A DNA stretch of 46,532 bases, from NCBI GenBank assembly GCA_022766365.1, contig JALENW010000031.1, positions 1-46,532 on the forward strand. Direction: 5' to 3'. Positions within the stretch are counted from its first letter, which is position 1. Every line of letters starts with the position of its first letter. Positions 15,746-25,300 of the stretch are shown here, in pieces. The stretch comes from Clostridiales bacterium (GTDB taxonomy: Bacteria; Bacillota; Clostridia; Peptostreptococcales; Anaerovoracaceae). Both the position numbers and the translations under genes were made by a program. The notes under the pieces are model-generated. The model was not told the origin of the DNA. It saw only the letters and a program-made list of their open reading frames with translations, and ran no database searches.

Positions 15746-17974
15746 ATGAGTTTAGATAGATTAAATAAACATCAAAGGCAGGCGGCAACTCAAATTGAAG
15801 GTCCAATTCTGATTCTGGCAGGAGCAGGCAGCGGCAAGACCAGCACAATGACAGAGAGAATAGCATATATGATAGAGCAGGGTATTTCCAAATACAATAT
15901 CCTTGCGGTAACTTTTACAAACAAAGCTGCAGGGGAAATGAGGGAAAGGGTGGAAGACCTGGTTGGAAATATTGAAGGCATGTGGATAACAACTTTTCAC
16001 TCGATGTGTCTTAGAATGCTGAAGATGGATCCTACAAGAATAGGCTACGGAAAGAATTTTCTAATCTATGACACAACAGATCAGAGGACTATGATCAAAT
16101 CAATCTTGAAGTCCGGCAATCTTAGCGAGAAAGAATTTCCTGTGAGAGGAATACTGAGCACAATCAGCCACTGTAAGGAGAATCTTTTGTCTCCTGAGAA
16201 GTATATGTCAGAGAATGAGGACAATTACAGGAACAAGATAATTGCCCGGATATATGCAGAATATAATAAGCAATTAAAAGATAACAATGCAATGGATTTT
16301 GATGATTTACTTTTGAACGGTTGGCGACTTCTCAAAGAAAATCCGGATATACTTGAGGAATATAGAAGTAGGTTCCAGTATGTAATGGTGGATGAATATC
16401 AAGACACCAACTATTTACAGTATCTCATAGTTAAGATGCTTGCAGAAGAGCGAGGTAACATATGTGTAGTTGGTGATGATGACCAGTGTATTTACCAGTG
16501 GCGCGGAGCAGATCTCAGAAACATACTTGATTTTGAGAAGGATTTTCCAAATGCAAATGTTATTAAACTTGAGCAAAATTATAGATCTGTGGGGAATATT
16601 TTGGCCGGTGCTCACTCTGTTATAGAGAACAATAGAGAACGTAAGAAAAAAAAGCTGTGGACTGAGCAAGAGGACGGAAAGAAAATTCGCTATTACAGGG
16701 CAGAGACAGAGCGTGATGAGGCGCGATATGTGGCACAGGAAATTGAAAACCTGAAGATAGCCGAAGATCTTGAGTGGAATGACTTTGCTGTCTTGTACAG
16801 AAATAACGCTCAGTCCAGAACTTTTGAGCATTATCTGATGGATCGTGGCATTCCTTATAGGATACTTTCCGGAATGAGGTACTATGACCGCAAGGAGCTG
16901 AAGGATATGATCGCTTATATGAGGCTTATTATCAATCCGAAGGATGATGTTTCCCTCAGAAGGGTTATTAATGAACCGAAGAGGGGAATCGGTCCGAAGT
17001 CTGTAGCAGCCCTTGAGGATATGTCCCGGACGGTGGGAAAATCTATGATGGAGATTCTTCTTGATGGGACAGGTATGAGTGCCTTTCGGGGGAAAGCCAT
17101 GGAATCTGCCGTGGAATTTACAAATTTAATAAGATTGCTTGGTAAAGAACAGGAGAACCTAACGGTATCGCAAATATACGATGAACTGCTGGTGCGAACG
17201 GGTTATGTTAAGATGTTAGAAGATGAAGCCACTGTGGAATCTGAGGGCAGGCTGGAAAATCTCATGGAGTTTAAAACGGAAATCGCTGACTATGAGAAAG
17301 ACGTGAGGGAAAACGGTGGAACTTCAGAACTTGGAGATTTTATGGAAAAGCTGGCCCTTACAGCTGAGGTTGATAATCATGATGAGTCACAAAACGCTGT
17401 CGTTTTAATGACTATGCATAGCTCCAAAGGTTTAGAGTTCCCGGTCGTTTTTCTCCCGGGACTTGAGGATGGAATATTCCCCGGAAGCAGAGCTATTGAT
17501 GATAATAATAAAATGGAAGAGGAAAGGAGACTTTGCTATGTTGCAATGACAAGGGCTAAGCAGAGACTTTTTCTGGTGAGTGCTGCCATGAGAACACAGT
17601 ATGGCCGCACAGACTATACCAGAGAATCCCAGTTCCTCAGAGAGATAGATCCAAAGCTTCTTGAGGGGGATGCGGTATATAGAGGCAGATCAGGGGGAGA
17701 TTCTCTCGGAGTATCCACAGGTTCTTGGGATGGAGCTCGGATTGAGAAGCCTGTTAAGCCTTTTGATATGCTTAAGTTTGCAAAAGAGGCAACCAAAGCC
17801 AATGTATCGGCTCCCCGTGGCGGTGAGGATTTCCATATAGGAGATAAGGTAAACCATACTAAATTTGGCAAAGGCTTGGTGATTGAGGAAGATTCAAATA
17901 CTTTGACTGTAATGTTCGACTCTGTTGGAAGAAAGAAATTAGCCAAGGGCATTGCTCACTTGAGCAGAGTATAA
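15746..17974 (+). CDS. pcrA: ATP-dependent DNA helicase PcrA/UvrD
   Basis: A 742-residue superfamily 1 3'-5' helicase used in repair and in clearing replication and transcription conflicts. Walker A is AGAGSGKT at residues 25-32. Helicase motifs TFTNKAAGEM (Ia), VDEYQDTNY (II), GDDDQCIYQWRGAD (III), and VMTMHSSKGLEFPVVF (V) followed by YVAMTRAKQRLFLV (VI) appear in order. The C-terminal ~45 residues (FHIGDKVNHTKFGKGLVI...) are the PcrA tail domain that contacts RNA polymerase in Bacillus. CAGGAG precedes the ATG. ligA starts 5-20 bases after the stop, the usual Gram-positive order. Confidence 0.96.
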   Translation: MSLDRLNKHQRQAATQIEGPILILAGAGSGKTSTMTERIAYMIEQGISKYNILAVTFTNKAAGEMRERVEDLVGNIEGMWITTFHSMCLRMLKMDPTRIGYGKNFLIYDTTDQRTMIKSILKSGNLSEKEFPVRGILSTISHCKENLLSPEKYMSENEDNYRNKIIARIYAEYNKQLKDNNAMDFDDLLLNGWRLLKENPDILEEYRSRFQYVMVDEYQDTNYLQYLIVKMLAEERGNICVVGDDDQCIYQWRGADLRNILDFEKDFPNANVIKLEQNYRSVGNILAGAHSVIENNRERKKKKLWTEQEDGKKIRYYRAETERDEARYVAQEIENLKIAEDLEWNDFAVLYRNNAQSRTFEHYLMDRGIPYRILSGMRYYDRKELKDMIAYMRLIINPKDDVSLRRVINEPKRGIGPKSVAALEDMSRTVGKSMMEILLDGTGMSAFRGKAMESAVEFTNLIRLLGKEQENLTVSQIYDELLVRTGYVKMLEDEATVESEGRLENLMEFKTEIADYEKDVRENGGTSELGDFMEKLALTAEVDNHDESQNAVVLMTMHSSKGLEFPVVFLPGLEDGIFPGSRAIDDNNKMEEERRLCYVAMTRAKQRLFLVSAAMRTQYGRTDYTRESQFLREIDPKLLEGDAVYRGRSGGDSLGVSTGSWDGARIEKPVKPFDMLKFAKEATKANVSAPRGGEDFHIGDKVNHTKFGKGLVIEEDSNTLTVMFDSVGRKKLAKGIAHLSRV

Positions 17975-17993
17975 TTCGATGGGAAGACAAGAT

Positions 17994-19988
17994 ATGAGTG
18001 AGAAATCTAAGAAGGCGGAGATGCTTTCGTTAATTGAAAAACTAAATGAAGCGGCAATGGCTTACTACCAAGGTAGCGAAGAGATAATGTCAAACTTTGA
18101 GTATGATGAGCTTTATGATGAGCTTATCAAGCTTGAAATGGAAACGGGAATAACGATGGCAGGTAGTCCGACTCAAAAAGTGGGATATGAAGTTATCTCC
18201 GGCCTTCCGAAGGAGGCTCACGATCATCCGATGCTTTCTCTTGATAAGACCAAGGACAGAGACTCTTTGGTGGATTGGTTGGGAGACCACAAGGGTCTTT
18301 TGTCGTGGAAGCTCGACGGGCTGACGGTTGTACTTCACTATCGGGAGGGGAAACTTGCAAAGGCATTGACAAGAGGGAATGGCATAATCGGAGAAGTCAT
18401 TACAGGCAATGCAAAGACGTTCATAAATCTGCCATTGTCTATACCGTATAAAAAGGACTTGACTCTCAGGGGGGAAGCCATTATAACCTATGAAGATTTC
18501 CAAAAGATAAACGAATCACTTCCGGAGAATGAGGAACACTACAAGAATCCCAGGAATCTGTGCAGTGGATCTGTGAGACAGCTAAACAGCGAAATTACAG
18601 CTAAACGGCGAGTGAGGTTTATTGCTTTCGGCCTTGTGAGTATGGATAATATTGAGGCGGAGGAAAGGTTCAAATATAGATCGCAGGAAATGGAGTGGCT
18701 TGATAATCAAGGATTTGAAACAGTCGAACGTAAATCGGTGATAGGCGATGATGTTGTGAAGACAGTAGAAAGCTTTGAAAATACCATTGATGGAAACCCA
18801 TATCCATCCGACGGACTGGTTCTGGTTTTAGATGATATAGACTATGGGAAAAGCCTCGGACGAACCGCAAAATTTCCAAGGGATGCTATAGCTTTCAAAT
18901 GGAAGGATCAGGTAGCGGAAACAACTCTAAGAGAAATTTTGTGGAGCGCTTCAAGAACAGGCCTTATTAATCCGATTGCCATATTTGACAAGGTAGAGCT
19001 GGAGGGAACTGAGGTTTCGAGAGCCTCTCTGCATAATGTAAGCATAATGAAATCTCTAAAAATGGGTATTGGAGACAGAATTCGTGTATATAAAGCCAAT
19101 ATGATAATTCCACAGGTGAGTGAGAATTTGACCATGAGTGATACGGTAAGGATTCCTGTGGAATGTCCTGTATGCGGAACTGAAACGAAACTGAGAGATG
19201 ACGATGGGATTATAACTCTCCACTGTCCTAACCCTTCTTGCCCTGCTAAAAGCATTAAGAGACTTACCCTTTTGACAGGGAGAAACGCTTTGGACATTGA
19301 AGGGATTTCCGAAGCTACATTGGAGCGATTCACAGGGGAAGGCTTTATAAGAGAAGCGGCAGACATTTTTAAAATAGGTCGGTATAAGAATGAGATAACT
19401 TCTATGGAAGGGTTTGGAGAAAAGTCATTTGAGAACATGATGAAATCCATAGAAAAGGCAAGAAATACTACGGCACATAGACTTTTGTACGCCATTGGGA
19501 TACCCGGTATCGGCACAGCGAATGCAAAGCTCATAGCAGCTGCTTGTGATGAGAATTGGGAGAAAATCATTTCTCTGACAGAATCCGATCTTATGGAAAT
19601 CGAGGGAGTGGGGCCTGTATTGGCTCGGGGGTTTGTCGATTTTTTCAAGGACCATGTGAAGGCGTCTGAAGTTTCAAATCTGCGAAATGAATTATATCTG
19701 GAAGAGGGAAGCAGCTTGAAAGATGATTATTTTGCAGGTTTGACCTTTGTAATCACCGGCAGCCTTAAGGCGTATGAAAACCGTGACCAATTAAAGGGAG
19801 TAATTGAGCAGGCAGGAGGAAAAGTTGCAGGTTCTGTAAGTTCGAGAACTGCATACCTTATAAATAATGATATAAGTTCAACTTCCGGGAAGAACAAGAA
19901 GGCTAAGGAGCTTGGTGTACCTATAATTGACGAAGCTACAGTGACCAGGTGGATTCAAGATAAGAAGATTTCGCAGGTAAGCATATAA
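17994..19988 (+). CDS. ligA: NAD+-dependent DNA ligase LigA
   Basis: 664 residues that join Okazaki fragments and repair nicks using NAD+. The adenylated lysine is in SWKLDGL (KxDG, about residue 105). Domains in order are the N-terminal NAD+ binding region, nucleotidyltransferase, OB fold, a four-Cys zinc finger (CPVCGTE...CPNPSCP), helix-hairpin-helix repeats (GIPGIGTANAK, EIEGVGPVLARGF) and a C-terminal BRCT domain (about 575-664). Start 17994 is preferred because GGGAAG is well spaced upstream; an ATG at 17979 would add five residues but lacks a ribosome site. Confidence 0.96.
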   Translation: MSEKSKKAEMLSLIEKLNEAAMAYYQGSEEIMSNFEYDELYDELIKLEMETGITMAGSPTQKVGYEVISGLPKEAHDHPMLSLDKTKDRDSLVDWLGDHKGLLSWKLDGLTVVLHYREGKLAKALTRGNGIIGEVITGNAKTFINLPLSIPYKKDLTLRGEAIITYEDFQKINESLPENEEHYKNPRNLCSGSVRQLNSEITAKRRVRFIAFGLVSMDNIEAEERFKYRSQEMEWLDNQGFETVERKSVIGDDVVKTVESFENTIDGNPYPSDGLVLVLDDIDYGKSLGRTAKFPRDAIAFKWKDQVAETTLREILWSASRTGLINPIAIFDKVELEGTEVSRASLHNVSIMKSLKMGIGDRIRVYKANMIIPQVSENLTMSDTVRIPVECPVCGTETKLRDDDGIITLHCPNPSCPAKSIKRLTLLTGRNALDIEGISEATLERFTGEGFIREAADIFKIGRYKNEITSMEGFGEKSFENMMKSIEKARNTTAHRLLYAIGIPGIGTANAKLIAAACDENWEKIISLTESDLMEIEGVGPVLARGFVDFFKDHVKASEVSNLRNELYLEEGSSLKDDYFAGLTFVITGSLKAYENRDQLKGVIEQAGGKVAGSVSSRTAYLINNDISSTSGKNKKAKELGVPIIDEATVTRWIQDKKISQVSI

Positions 19989-20035
19989 TAGAAGATGTGA
20001 TAAGCTTACTAAAGGTGATTTCCGGAGTGAAGAAA

Positions 20036-21163
20036 GTGACCATGAGGAAATATCATAGAGAGGATTCTGGAGAAATGGGAGAATTAGATCTGAAAAAAGA
20101 GGAAATAAGCAGGGATATGACTGAGGAATGTATACTTCCTGTTGGTAAACTTGAGAGCAAACTTCTTGAAAATCTGGTGTTCAAACATCTCACCTATAAA
20201 CGTAGTGATGTGAAGATACGCTCCGGCATAGGACTTGATTGTGCTGCTCTGGATTTTGGGGACTTTGATTGCGTGGTTTCCAGTGATCCTATTTCTGCAG
20301 CTGCAAGTGATATCGGTAGATTGGCGGTGCATATAAATTGTAACGACATTGCCACCCAGGGTGTTGCACCTATGGCTATGACATTGGTACTACTTCTTCC
20401 GTATGGGACAACAACAAAACAGATTGAGGAGATTATGCTTCAGGCGGGCGATGAATCTGCGGCTCTCGGTGTAGAAATTGTAGGAGGCCATACAGAAATA
20501 ACTGAAGCTGTTAACAAACCTGTGGTCGTTGCAACCTGCTTCGGGAAGACATTGAGCAAGAAAGTTCCTGAGGAGATGAAGCCGGGCGATAGGGTGTTGA
20601 TGTCAAAAGTTGCAGGACTTGAAGGTACCGCAATCATCTGCTCGGATATGGAAGACAGGCTGGATTTTCTAAATAAAGAGGATATACGTCATGGCCAGCA
20701 GTTCTTTGAAAATCTAAGCGTCGTAAAGGAAGGTATTATTTCCGGTGAGGAAGGGGCTTCCGGAATGCACGATGTAACGGAGGGGGGAATTCTTGGAGCG
20801 GTGTGGGAAATTTGCCGGGTCGCCGGTCTTGGAGTTAGGATATATGGGAAGAATATACCTGTTGACCCTGTGACTGTAAAATTGGCTAAACACATGGATT
20901 TTGACTATTTCAGGCTGATTTCAAGTGGATCAATGGTGATAGTTGCAGAAGAATCTAAGGCAGCACGTATAATAGAACGTTGCGGGGAGCTCGATATCAC
21001 GGTTTCAGATATCGGTGAGATAGTTCCTTCGTACGAAGGTTGTAAGATTTTAGTGGACGACAGACTTAGGGGAATTCATGGAAACGTTTGGGAGGATATC
21101 GATCCGCCGGCAGGGGATCATCTTTACAAGGCATTGAACTATATTGAACAGGAGAGAGGCTAG
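20036..21163 (+). CDS. AIR synthase-related protein (HypE/ThiL-like fold)
   Basis: About 375 residues of a PurM/HypE-type ATP-binding protein. The N-terminal half contains GLDCAALDFGDFDCVVSSDP and IGRLAVHINCNDIATQGVAP, the ATP/substrate pattern of AIR synthase, HypE, ThiL and SelD. The C-terminal half has the second domain (HDVTEGGILGAVWEICRVAG). It lacks a HypE-type cysteine tail and no hyp genes are near, so a hydrogenase role is not supported and the substrate is unknown. Start is uncertain: GTG 20036 has CGGAG 8 bases upstream; GTG 19997 and ATG 20042 are alternatives. It overlaps nothing and leads directly into the next gene. Confidence 0.7.
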   Translation: MTMRKYHREDSGEMGELDLKKEEISRDMTEECILPVGKLESKLLENLVFKHLTYKRSDVKIRSGIGLDCAALDFGDFDCVVSSDPISAAASDIGRLAVHINCNDIATQGVAPMAMTLVLLLPYGTTTKQIEEIMLQAGDESAALGVEIVGGHTEITEAVNKPVVVATCFGKTLSKKVPEEMKPGDRVLMSKVAGLEGTAIICSDMEDRLDFLNKEDIRHGQQFFENLSVVKEGIISGEEGASGMHDVTEGGILGAVWEICRVAGLGVRIYGKNIPVDPVTVKLAKHMDFDYFRLISSGSMVIVAEESKAARIIERCGELDITVSDIGEIVPSYEGCKILVDDRLRGIHGNVWEDIDPPAGDHLYKALNYIEQERG

Positions 21164-21165
21164 GA

Positions 21166-21444
21166 ATGAAGGGTATATGTAATGAAAAGAGAAGGATTTT
21201 TGTGTCAGACAAATGTCCTGACAGCGTTCCTGTGATGGAAATCATAACTAGAGAAAATTTGGATATTGAAATGGTGAACATCACCGAGTCAATGATCAAT
21301 CTCAGAGGATTTTTAAAGTATAGAGATAGCGATGAGTTTTTTGCACAGACAAGGGAAGAAGGTCTGGTCGGAATTCCGGTTCTCATGTATGGAGACGGGA
21401 AAATGTTTGCATGGATTGATGAAGAGAGTAAAATTTTGGAGTAG
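21166..21444 (+). CDS. Small glutaredoxin-like protein
   Basis: 92 residues starting 2 bases after the previous stop, so translation is probably coupled. The pattern IFVSDKCPDSVPVMEII, then a beta strand (LDIEMVNITESM) and VGIPVLMYGDGKMF is that of glutaredoxin and thioredoxin folds, including the cis-proline segment (GIPVL). The active-site motif is C-P-D-S, with only one cysteine of the usual CxxC, as in monothiol forms. A role in thiol handling is likely, but a partner is not evident. Confidence 0.7.
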   Translation: MKGICNEKRRIFVSDKCPDSVPVMEIITRENLDIEMVNITESMINLRGFLKYRDSDEFFAQTREEGLVGIPVLMYGDGKMFAWIDEESKILE

Positions 21445-21501
21445 TCGTGCCTGTTTATCTTAAATCAGAGGCTTTGCAAACTACGGTGCTTCGATTGGCA
21501 A

Positions 21502-21589
21502 CTCTCTCAATGCTTAAGGAGGGTAATCCCAGTAGTCTTGTTTTGATAGCCTCCCAAGTCGGCTCTCTCAATTCTTAGGGAGGGTAATC
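21502..21589. repeat. Two 27-bp direct repeat copies in a gene-free gap
   Basis: CTCTCTCAATGCTTAAGGAG plus GGTAATC (21502-21528) recurs at 21563-21589 with 25 of 27 positions identical, 61 bases apart start to start. Each unit can weakly fold on itself (CTCTC with GGGAG). They look like copies of a small dispersed intergenic repeat. The rest of 21445-21815 shows no gene. Confidence 0.6.
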
Positions 21590-21815
21590 GCCATAAATCG
21601 TCATAAGATGTAACTTGTTTTTTATGCATAAGTTAAGATTTTACCCTCTGTCTTGAGAAATGTCGGCGAAGGATAGGATTAGATTCAGTCGAATATATGA
21701 TAGGATGGACAGTGACTTTATCGGTTCCAAGTATTATCTGATGTGTCTGTTTGAAGTATAAAGTTGAAGGCTGGTCATACCTTTCAGCCTTAATGATACA
21801 ATCAACATAAAAGGG

Positions 21816-21856
21816 AAAATCCCCATTGGTTCAGTATTGCTGAGAATGGGGATTTT
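21816..21856. terminator. Bidirectional terminator between convergent genes
   Basis: AAAATCCCCATT (21816-21827) and AATGGGGATTTT (21845-21856) form a perfect 12-bp stem, extended inside by TCAG/CTGA. A runs and T runs flank it on the two strands. It lies between the plus-strand pcrA operon and the minus-strand putP gene and can terminate both. Confidence 0.85.
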
Positions 21857-21896
21857 CAATATATCAAATATATAATGTTTATCAATACAATATCTA

Positions 21897-23435
21897 TCAG
21901 ATGTGAATGTTTATTACATAATTATCAAATTCTGCCTGTATTTCTTTTGAAGGTTTCTCAGTCAAAAGAGATACAATCACGATAGTTCCCAATGCAAGTG
22001 TGAAAGCCGGAAGAAGTTCATATATATCCCAGGCACCGCCCAGTGGTCTGACAATATACTTCCAAAGGAAAATGGTCACGGCACCAACCAGCATTCCCGC
22101 TAAGACGCCTGTTTTGTTGCTGCGACGCCAAAACAGTGAGCATAAAACTACAGGAGCGAATGTGGCTCCAAAACCTGCCCATGCGAAAGAAACGATCTCA
22201 AATACTGAACTATTGGGATTTGAAGCGATAAACACTCCGATAACGGATATGAAAACCACAGTTAATCGGCTGATTATCATAGCCTTTCTATCGTCCATTT
22301 TTAGACCGAAAAAATCGTGGAAAATGTTATGACTTACACTTGATGAAGCTGCCAAAAGCTGAGAGTCTGCGGTGGACATAGTGGCTGCAAGGATTCCTGC
22401 CAAAATCAGTCCGGCAAGGAGGGCGGGGATAACACCGTGTCCGCTCAGAAGCCTTGAGATAGCAATAATTATAGTTTCAGATTTGCTCCCCTCCAGATAA
22501 GGAACTTCACCGGCAGATGTCATGGCATTGCCGACAATACCAATGAATATTGCAACCCCAAGGGAAATAACTACCCATATTGTCGCAATTCTTCTTGATA
22601 AGGTGAGTTTGGCCTTATCTTCTATAGCCATGAAACGAAGTAAAATGTGTGGCATGCCGAAGTATCCCAACCCCCATGCAATGGTGCTGACAGTAGAAAG
22701 AATACTATAATTTCCGGTTCCTCCGGTTTCAGGAACATGGGTGTGAGAAAGGCTGAGGTAGCCGGCCAAATTCTCAGCGTTGCTCATTACTGCTTCAATT
22801 CCTCCCGCTTTGGTTATACCGAAGGTCAGGATTACAACCATGGAAACAGACATGATTATACTTTGTATGAGATCCGTAGTGGAAGCTGCGAGAAAACCGC
22901 CTAAAGCTGTGTAGCCTACAATTACCGCTGCGCTTATAACCATGGCGGTGAAGTAGTCTACACCAAACAGGGAACTGAAAAGCTTGCCGCATGCCGCAAA
23001 TCCGGAGGCAGTATATGGGATAAAGAAAATTATGATTATAATTGCTGACACAAGGTTGATGATATTCTTCTTGTCATGGTATCTTTTGCTAAAGAAATCA
23101 GGTATTGTAATGGCATCTAAGTGATGAGAGTAAGTTCTTATTCTTTTGGCTACCACAAGCCAATTTACATAGGTACCTATAGCAAGTCCTATCCCGGTCC
23201 ATGCAGCATTTGCGACACCTGTTAAATAGGCAACCCCGGGGAGACCCATAAGAAGCCAACTGCTCATATCGGAAGCTTCGGCACTCATTGCGGTGACAAA
23301 AGGGCCTAGAGTTCTGCCTCCCAGGTAGAAATCTGCGGTGGTTTCGTTTTTTTTGCTGTAATATATCCCTACATAGAGCATGGCAGCAAGGTATAGGCCG
23401 ATGGATAACATCATGTAAATTTGGCTGGTAGTCAT
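21897..23435 (-). CDS. putP: Sodium/proline symporter PutP
   Basis: A 512-residue sodium:solute symporter with about 13 hydrophobic segments. The N-terminal DFYLGGRTLGPFVTAMSAEA, the SDMSSWLLMGLPGVAYLTG segment (Na+ and proline site region in PutP) and the ...ATMSTADSQLLAASSSVSHN segment are characteristic of PutP. It imports proline with Na+. The start at 23435 is preceded on the minus strand by CGGAGA. It is transcribed alone and ends at the shared terminator. Confidence 0.93.
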   Translation of the reverse strand: MTTSQIYMMLSIGLYLAAMLYVGIYYSKKNETTADFYLGGRTLGPFVTAMSAEASDMSSWLLMGLPGVAYLTGVANAAWTGIGLAIGTYVNWLVVAKRIRTYSHHLDAITIPDFFSKRYHDKKNIINLVSAIIIIIFFIPYTASGFAACGKLFSSLFGVDYFTAMVISAAVIVGYTALGGFLAASTTDLIQSIIMSVSMVVILTFGITKAGGIEAVMSNAENLAGYLSLSHTHVPETGGTGNYSILSTVSTIAWGLGYFGMPHILLRFMAIEDKAKLTLSRRIATIWVVISLGVAIFIGIVGNAMTSAGEVPYLEGSKSETIIIAISRLLSGHGVIPALLAGLILAGILAATMSTADSQLLAASSSVSHNIFHDFFGLKMDDRKAMIISRLTVVFISVIGVFIASNPNSSVFEIVSFAWAGFGATFAPVVLCSLFWRRSNKTGVLAGMLVGAVTIFLWKYIVRPLGGAWDIYELLPAFTLALGTIVIVSLLTEKPSKEIQAEFDNYVINIHI

Positions 23436-23500
23436 AAAATATCTCCGTTCTATAATATCTTTCTGTACGTTTTCGACAGTATTAACTTTAATGCATGGCT

Positions 23501-23509
23501 ATTATAACA
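23501..23509 (-). promoter_or_regulatory. putP: Extended -10 promoter for putP
   Basis: On the minus strand the sequence reads TGTTATAAT, a perfect extended -10 with TATAAT, about 65 bases before the putP start. No strong -35 is seen, which is common with extended -10 promoters. The remainder of 23510-23770 is very AT-rich and holds no gene. Confidence 0.6.
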
Positions 23510-23771
23510 CAATAAAAAATAGACTGAAATACAGAATTAAGTATAAACTATAATTGTAATAAAATTAAAAAATATTTAAAATAATGGCTTAATACTTGAA
23601 GTATACTTATAGACTATAGTCTATATATAAAATAAAATTATAAAAAGACGAAAAAAATTCTTAAAAAGTGGCGGATTATTTTGTAATAATTGCTTTAAAA
23701 AGCAGGTGTAATTACAAATCTGCATGATGATAGAAAAAATTGCCGATATGATAGCGGAAGCTAACGGATGG

Positions 23772-23780
23772 TGATATAAT
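23772..23780 (+). promoter_or_regulatory. Extended -10 promoter for the methyltransferase gene
   Basis: TGATATAAT (TGn plus a perfect TATAAT) ends 31 bases before the ATG at 23812. The predicted start near 23787 gives a short leader containing the ribosome site CGGGAGGG. Confidence 0.6.
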
Positions 23781-23811
23781 AAGGAAAAATATAATTAGCG
23801 GGAGGGCTTTC

Positions 23812-24444
23812 ATGAAATTGATAAATGATTTTTTGAACCAGTTACGCAGACCGGAGGGGAGACTTGGAACATTTGCCGTTCGATCCATGAACGTAGGTCA
23901 TAGGGGCTTGACAATTAAGGCGTTGAAAATTTTAGAAGAAGAAATTAGTATAAATCCTGAGACTGCAGCGGATTTTGGTTGTGGAGGGGGGAAAGCAATT
24001 GAGAGTATTCTCAGAAATTTCCCTAAGTGTCATGTTTATGGATACGACTATTCCACGACAAGTGTTGAGCAGGCAAGGAAGCTGAATTCAGAAGCTATAA
24101 AGAAGGGCAGATGTGAGATAATCGAAAGCAGCGTAGATAATGTGAATTTAAAAGCCGGTTCACTCGATCTAGCCACTGCATTTGAGACAGTTTATTTTTG
24201 GCCGGGTCTTGAGAAGTGTTTCTCAAAGATAGCAGAAGGACTGAGAGAAGGGGGTTGTTTTCTGATTGCTAATGAATTGGTTGAGAGGAATGAAACTGCA
24301 AGGAGATACGAGAATATCATCAAGGGGCTGACGGTTTACAGTGAAGGGGAGATTGAAGCTGCTCTGTATCGAGCAGGTTTTTCTAACGTGAAGTCTTTTC
24401 GAAAGGAAGGACAGGTTTTCGGTATCTTTATCGCTTATAAATAG
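23812..24444 (+). CDS. Class I SAM-dependent methyltransferase
   Basis: A 210-residue Rossmann-fold methyltransferase. SAM motif I is DFGCGGGKAIESIL (about residues 57-70), with the acidic residue of the next strand in VYGYDYSTTSVEQAR. A motif III/IV region, LDLATAFETVYFW, follows. The substrate is not evident: the fold is that of small-molecule methyltransferases of the UbiE/BioC sort. GGGAGGG lies upstream of the ATG. It stands alone, before the decayed transposase. Confidence 0.8.
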   Translation: MKLINDFLNQLRRPEGRLGTFAVRSMNVGHRGLTIKALKILEEEISINPETAADFGCGGGKAIESILRNFPKCHVYGYDYSTTSVEQARKLNSEAIKKGRCEIIESSVDNVNLKAGSLDLATAFETVYFWPGLEKCFSKIAEGLREGGCFLIANELVERNETARRYENIIKGLTVYSEGEIEAALYRAGFSNVKSFRKEGQVFGIFIAYK

Positions 24445-24453
24445 CAATAACCC

Positions 24454-24471
24454 TTTATCGGAACCGATAAA
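24454..24471. other. Palindrome after the methyltransferase gene
   Basis: TTTATCGG-AA-CCGATAAA is a perfect 8-bp inverted repeat starting 10 bases after the stop codon. As RNA it would be a short hairpin with few Ts behind it, so a terminator is doubtful; a protein binding site is an alternative. Confidence 0.4.
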
Positions 24472-24569
24472 ATATTAAATCGTACAAAATATCAGCTTTT
24501 AATCGGGAGGACTTTTTGTGTTGCTGTGTGGAAGTTCTCTTTTTTTGACGATCGAAATTGTCAGAATAA

Positions 24570-25180
24570 GCGCAACATAGTTGAATAATAAACTTCATAA
24601 TGGTATTCTAAATACGAGTTGTTTTCTCGACTGTTTGTTCATTTCATATACTGCACTTTGTATACACTCTTGTGTTATATCATCAAGGTCAGAAATTTTG
24701 TGGAAATATTCTCTAAGAAGTATGTTTGCGCTTTTGTGTATTCCTCTTTACCTTGGGTGATACGGCAATGGAAAATAGCGCTTTGCTAGGTTCAATTTTA
24801 ATAGAATTTCTGCGTTTTTAGAACATTTTCCCATATCCGATGTTATTGTTTTAAAAGGTTGTTTGAAAATTCAACCACGGCTTGGTCAATTAAAGGTGAA
24901 TTTTTAAATTTTTGCATAGCAGATATCTGCTTTTTCTGACGGTTAATGTGACTAAGTACACCTTGTCGGTTTGCCACATCACCGTATCAGCTTAAAAATC
25001 ACCAAGTCGTTTTCGAATATTTGCAGGTTTTTATCTATAGATAATTAAATTATTAATTAGAATCTTACCACGCTTCTCTTCATAATTCTTTTCGATTACA
25101 ACTTTTCTTATGATGTGTAACTTGTGAATGGCACTGGATGTATTTGCAAACACTGTTTTAAGAAAGGTATAAATTGTTTT
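24570..25180 (-). pseudogene. Decayed IS30-family transposase
   Basis: On the minus strand, translation across several stops and frame changes gives stretches in the order expected for an IS30 transposase: TIYTFLKTVFANTSSAIHKL (25177 downwards), VVIEKNYEEKRGKI, KPANIRKRLGDF*ADTVMWQ (the first catalytic Asp region), VYLVTLTVRKSRYLL, a degenerate second-Asp region (about 24830-24860), RYFPLPYHPR (about 24770) and LREYFHKISDLDDITQE with VYEMN near the end (about 24640-24715). It carries many stops and shifts and is certainly inactive. Clear terminal repeats were not found. It borders the restriction-modification genes. Confidence 0.8.
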
Positions 25181-25300
25181 TTTAGTTACACTAAGGTTAC
25201 AAATTCAAACTATAAAAAATATTAATCTTCCAAAAGATTCAGACTATTTTTAAGGTTATTGATTAAAAAGACTGAGACGAAACCATATTTAGAAGAGTTA

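Noticed and set aside
19997-21163. Hydrogenase maturation factor HypE
   Set aside because: The fold is similar but the cysteine C-terminal tail of HypE is absent and no hyp or hydrogenase genes are near.
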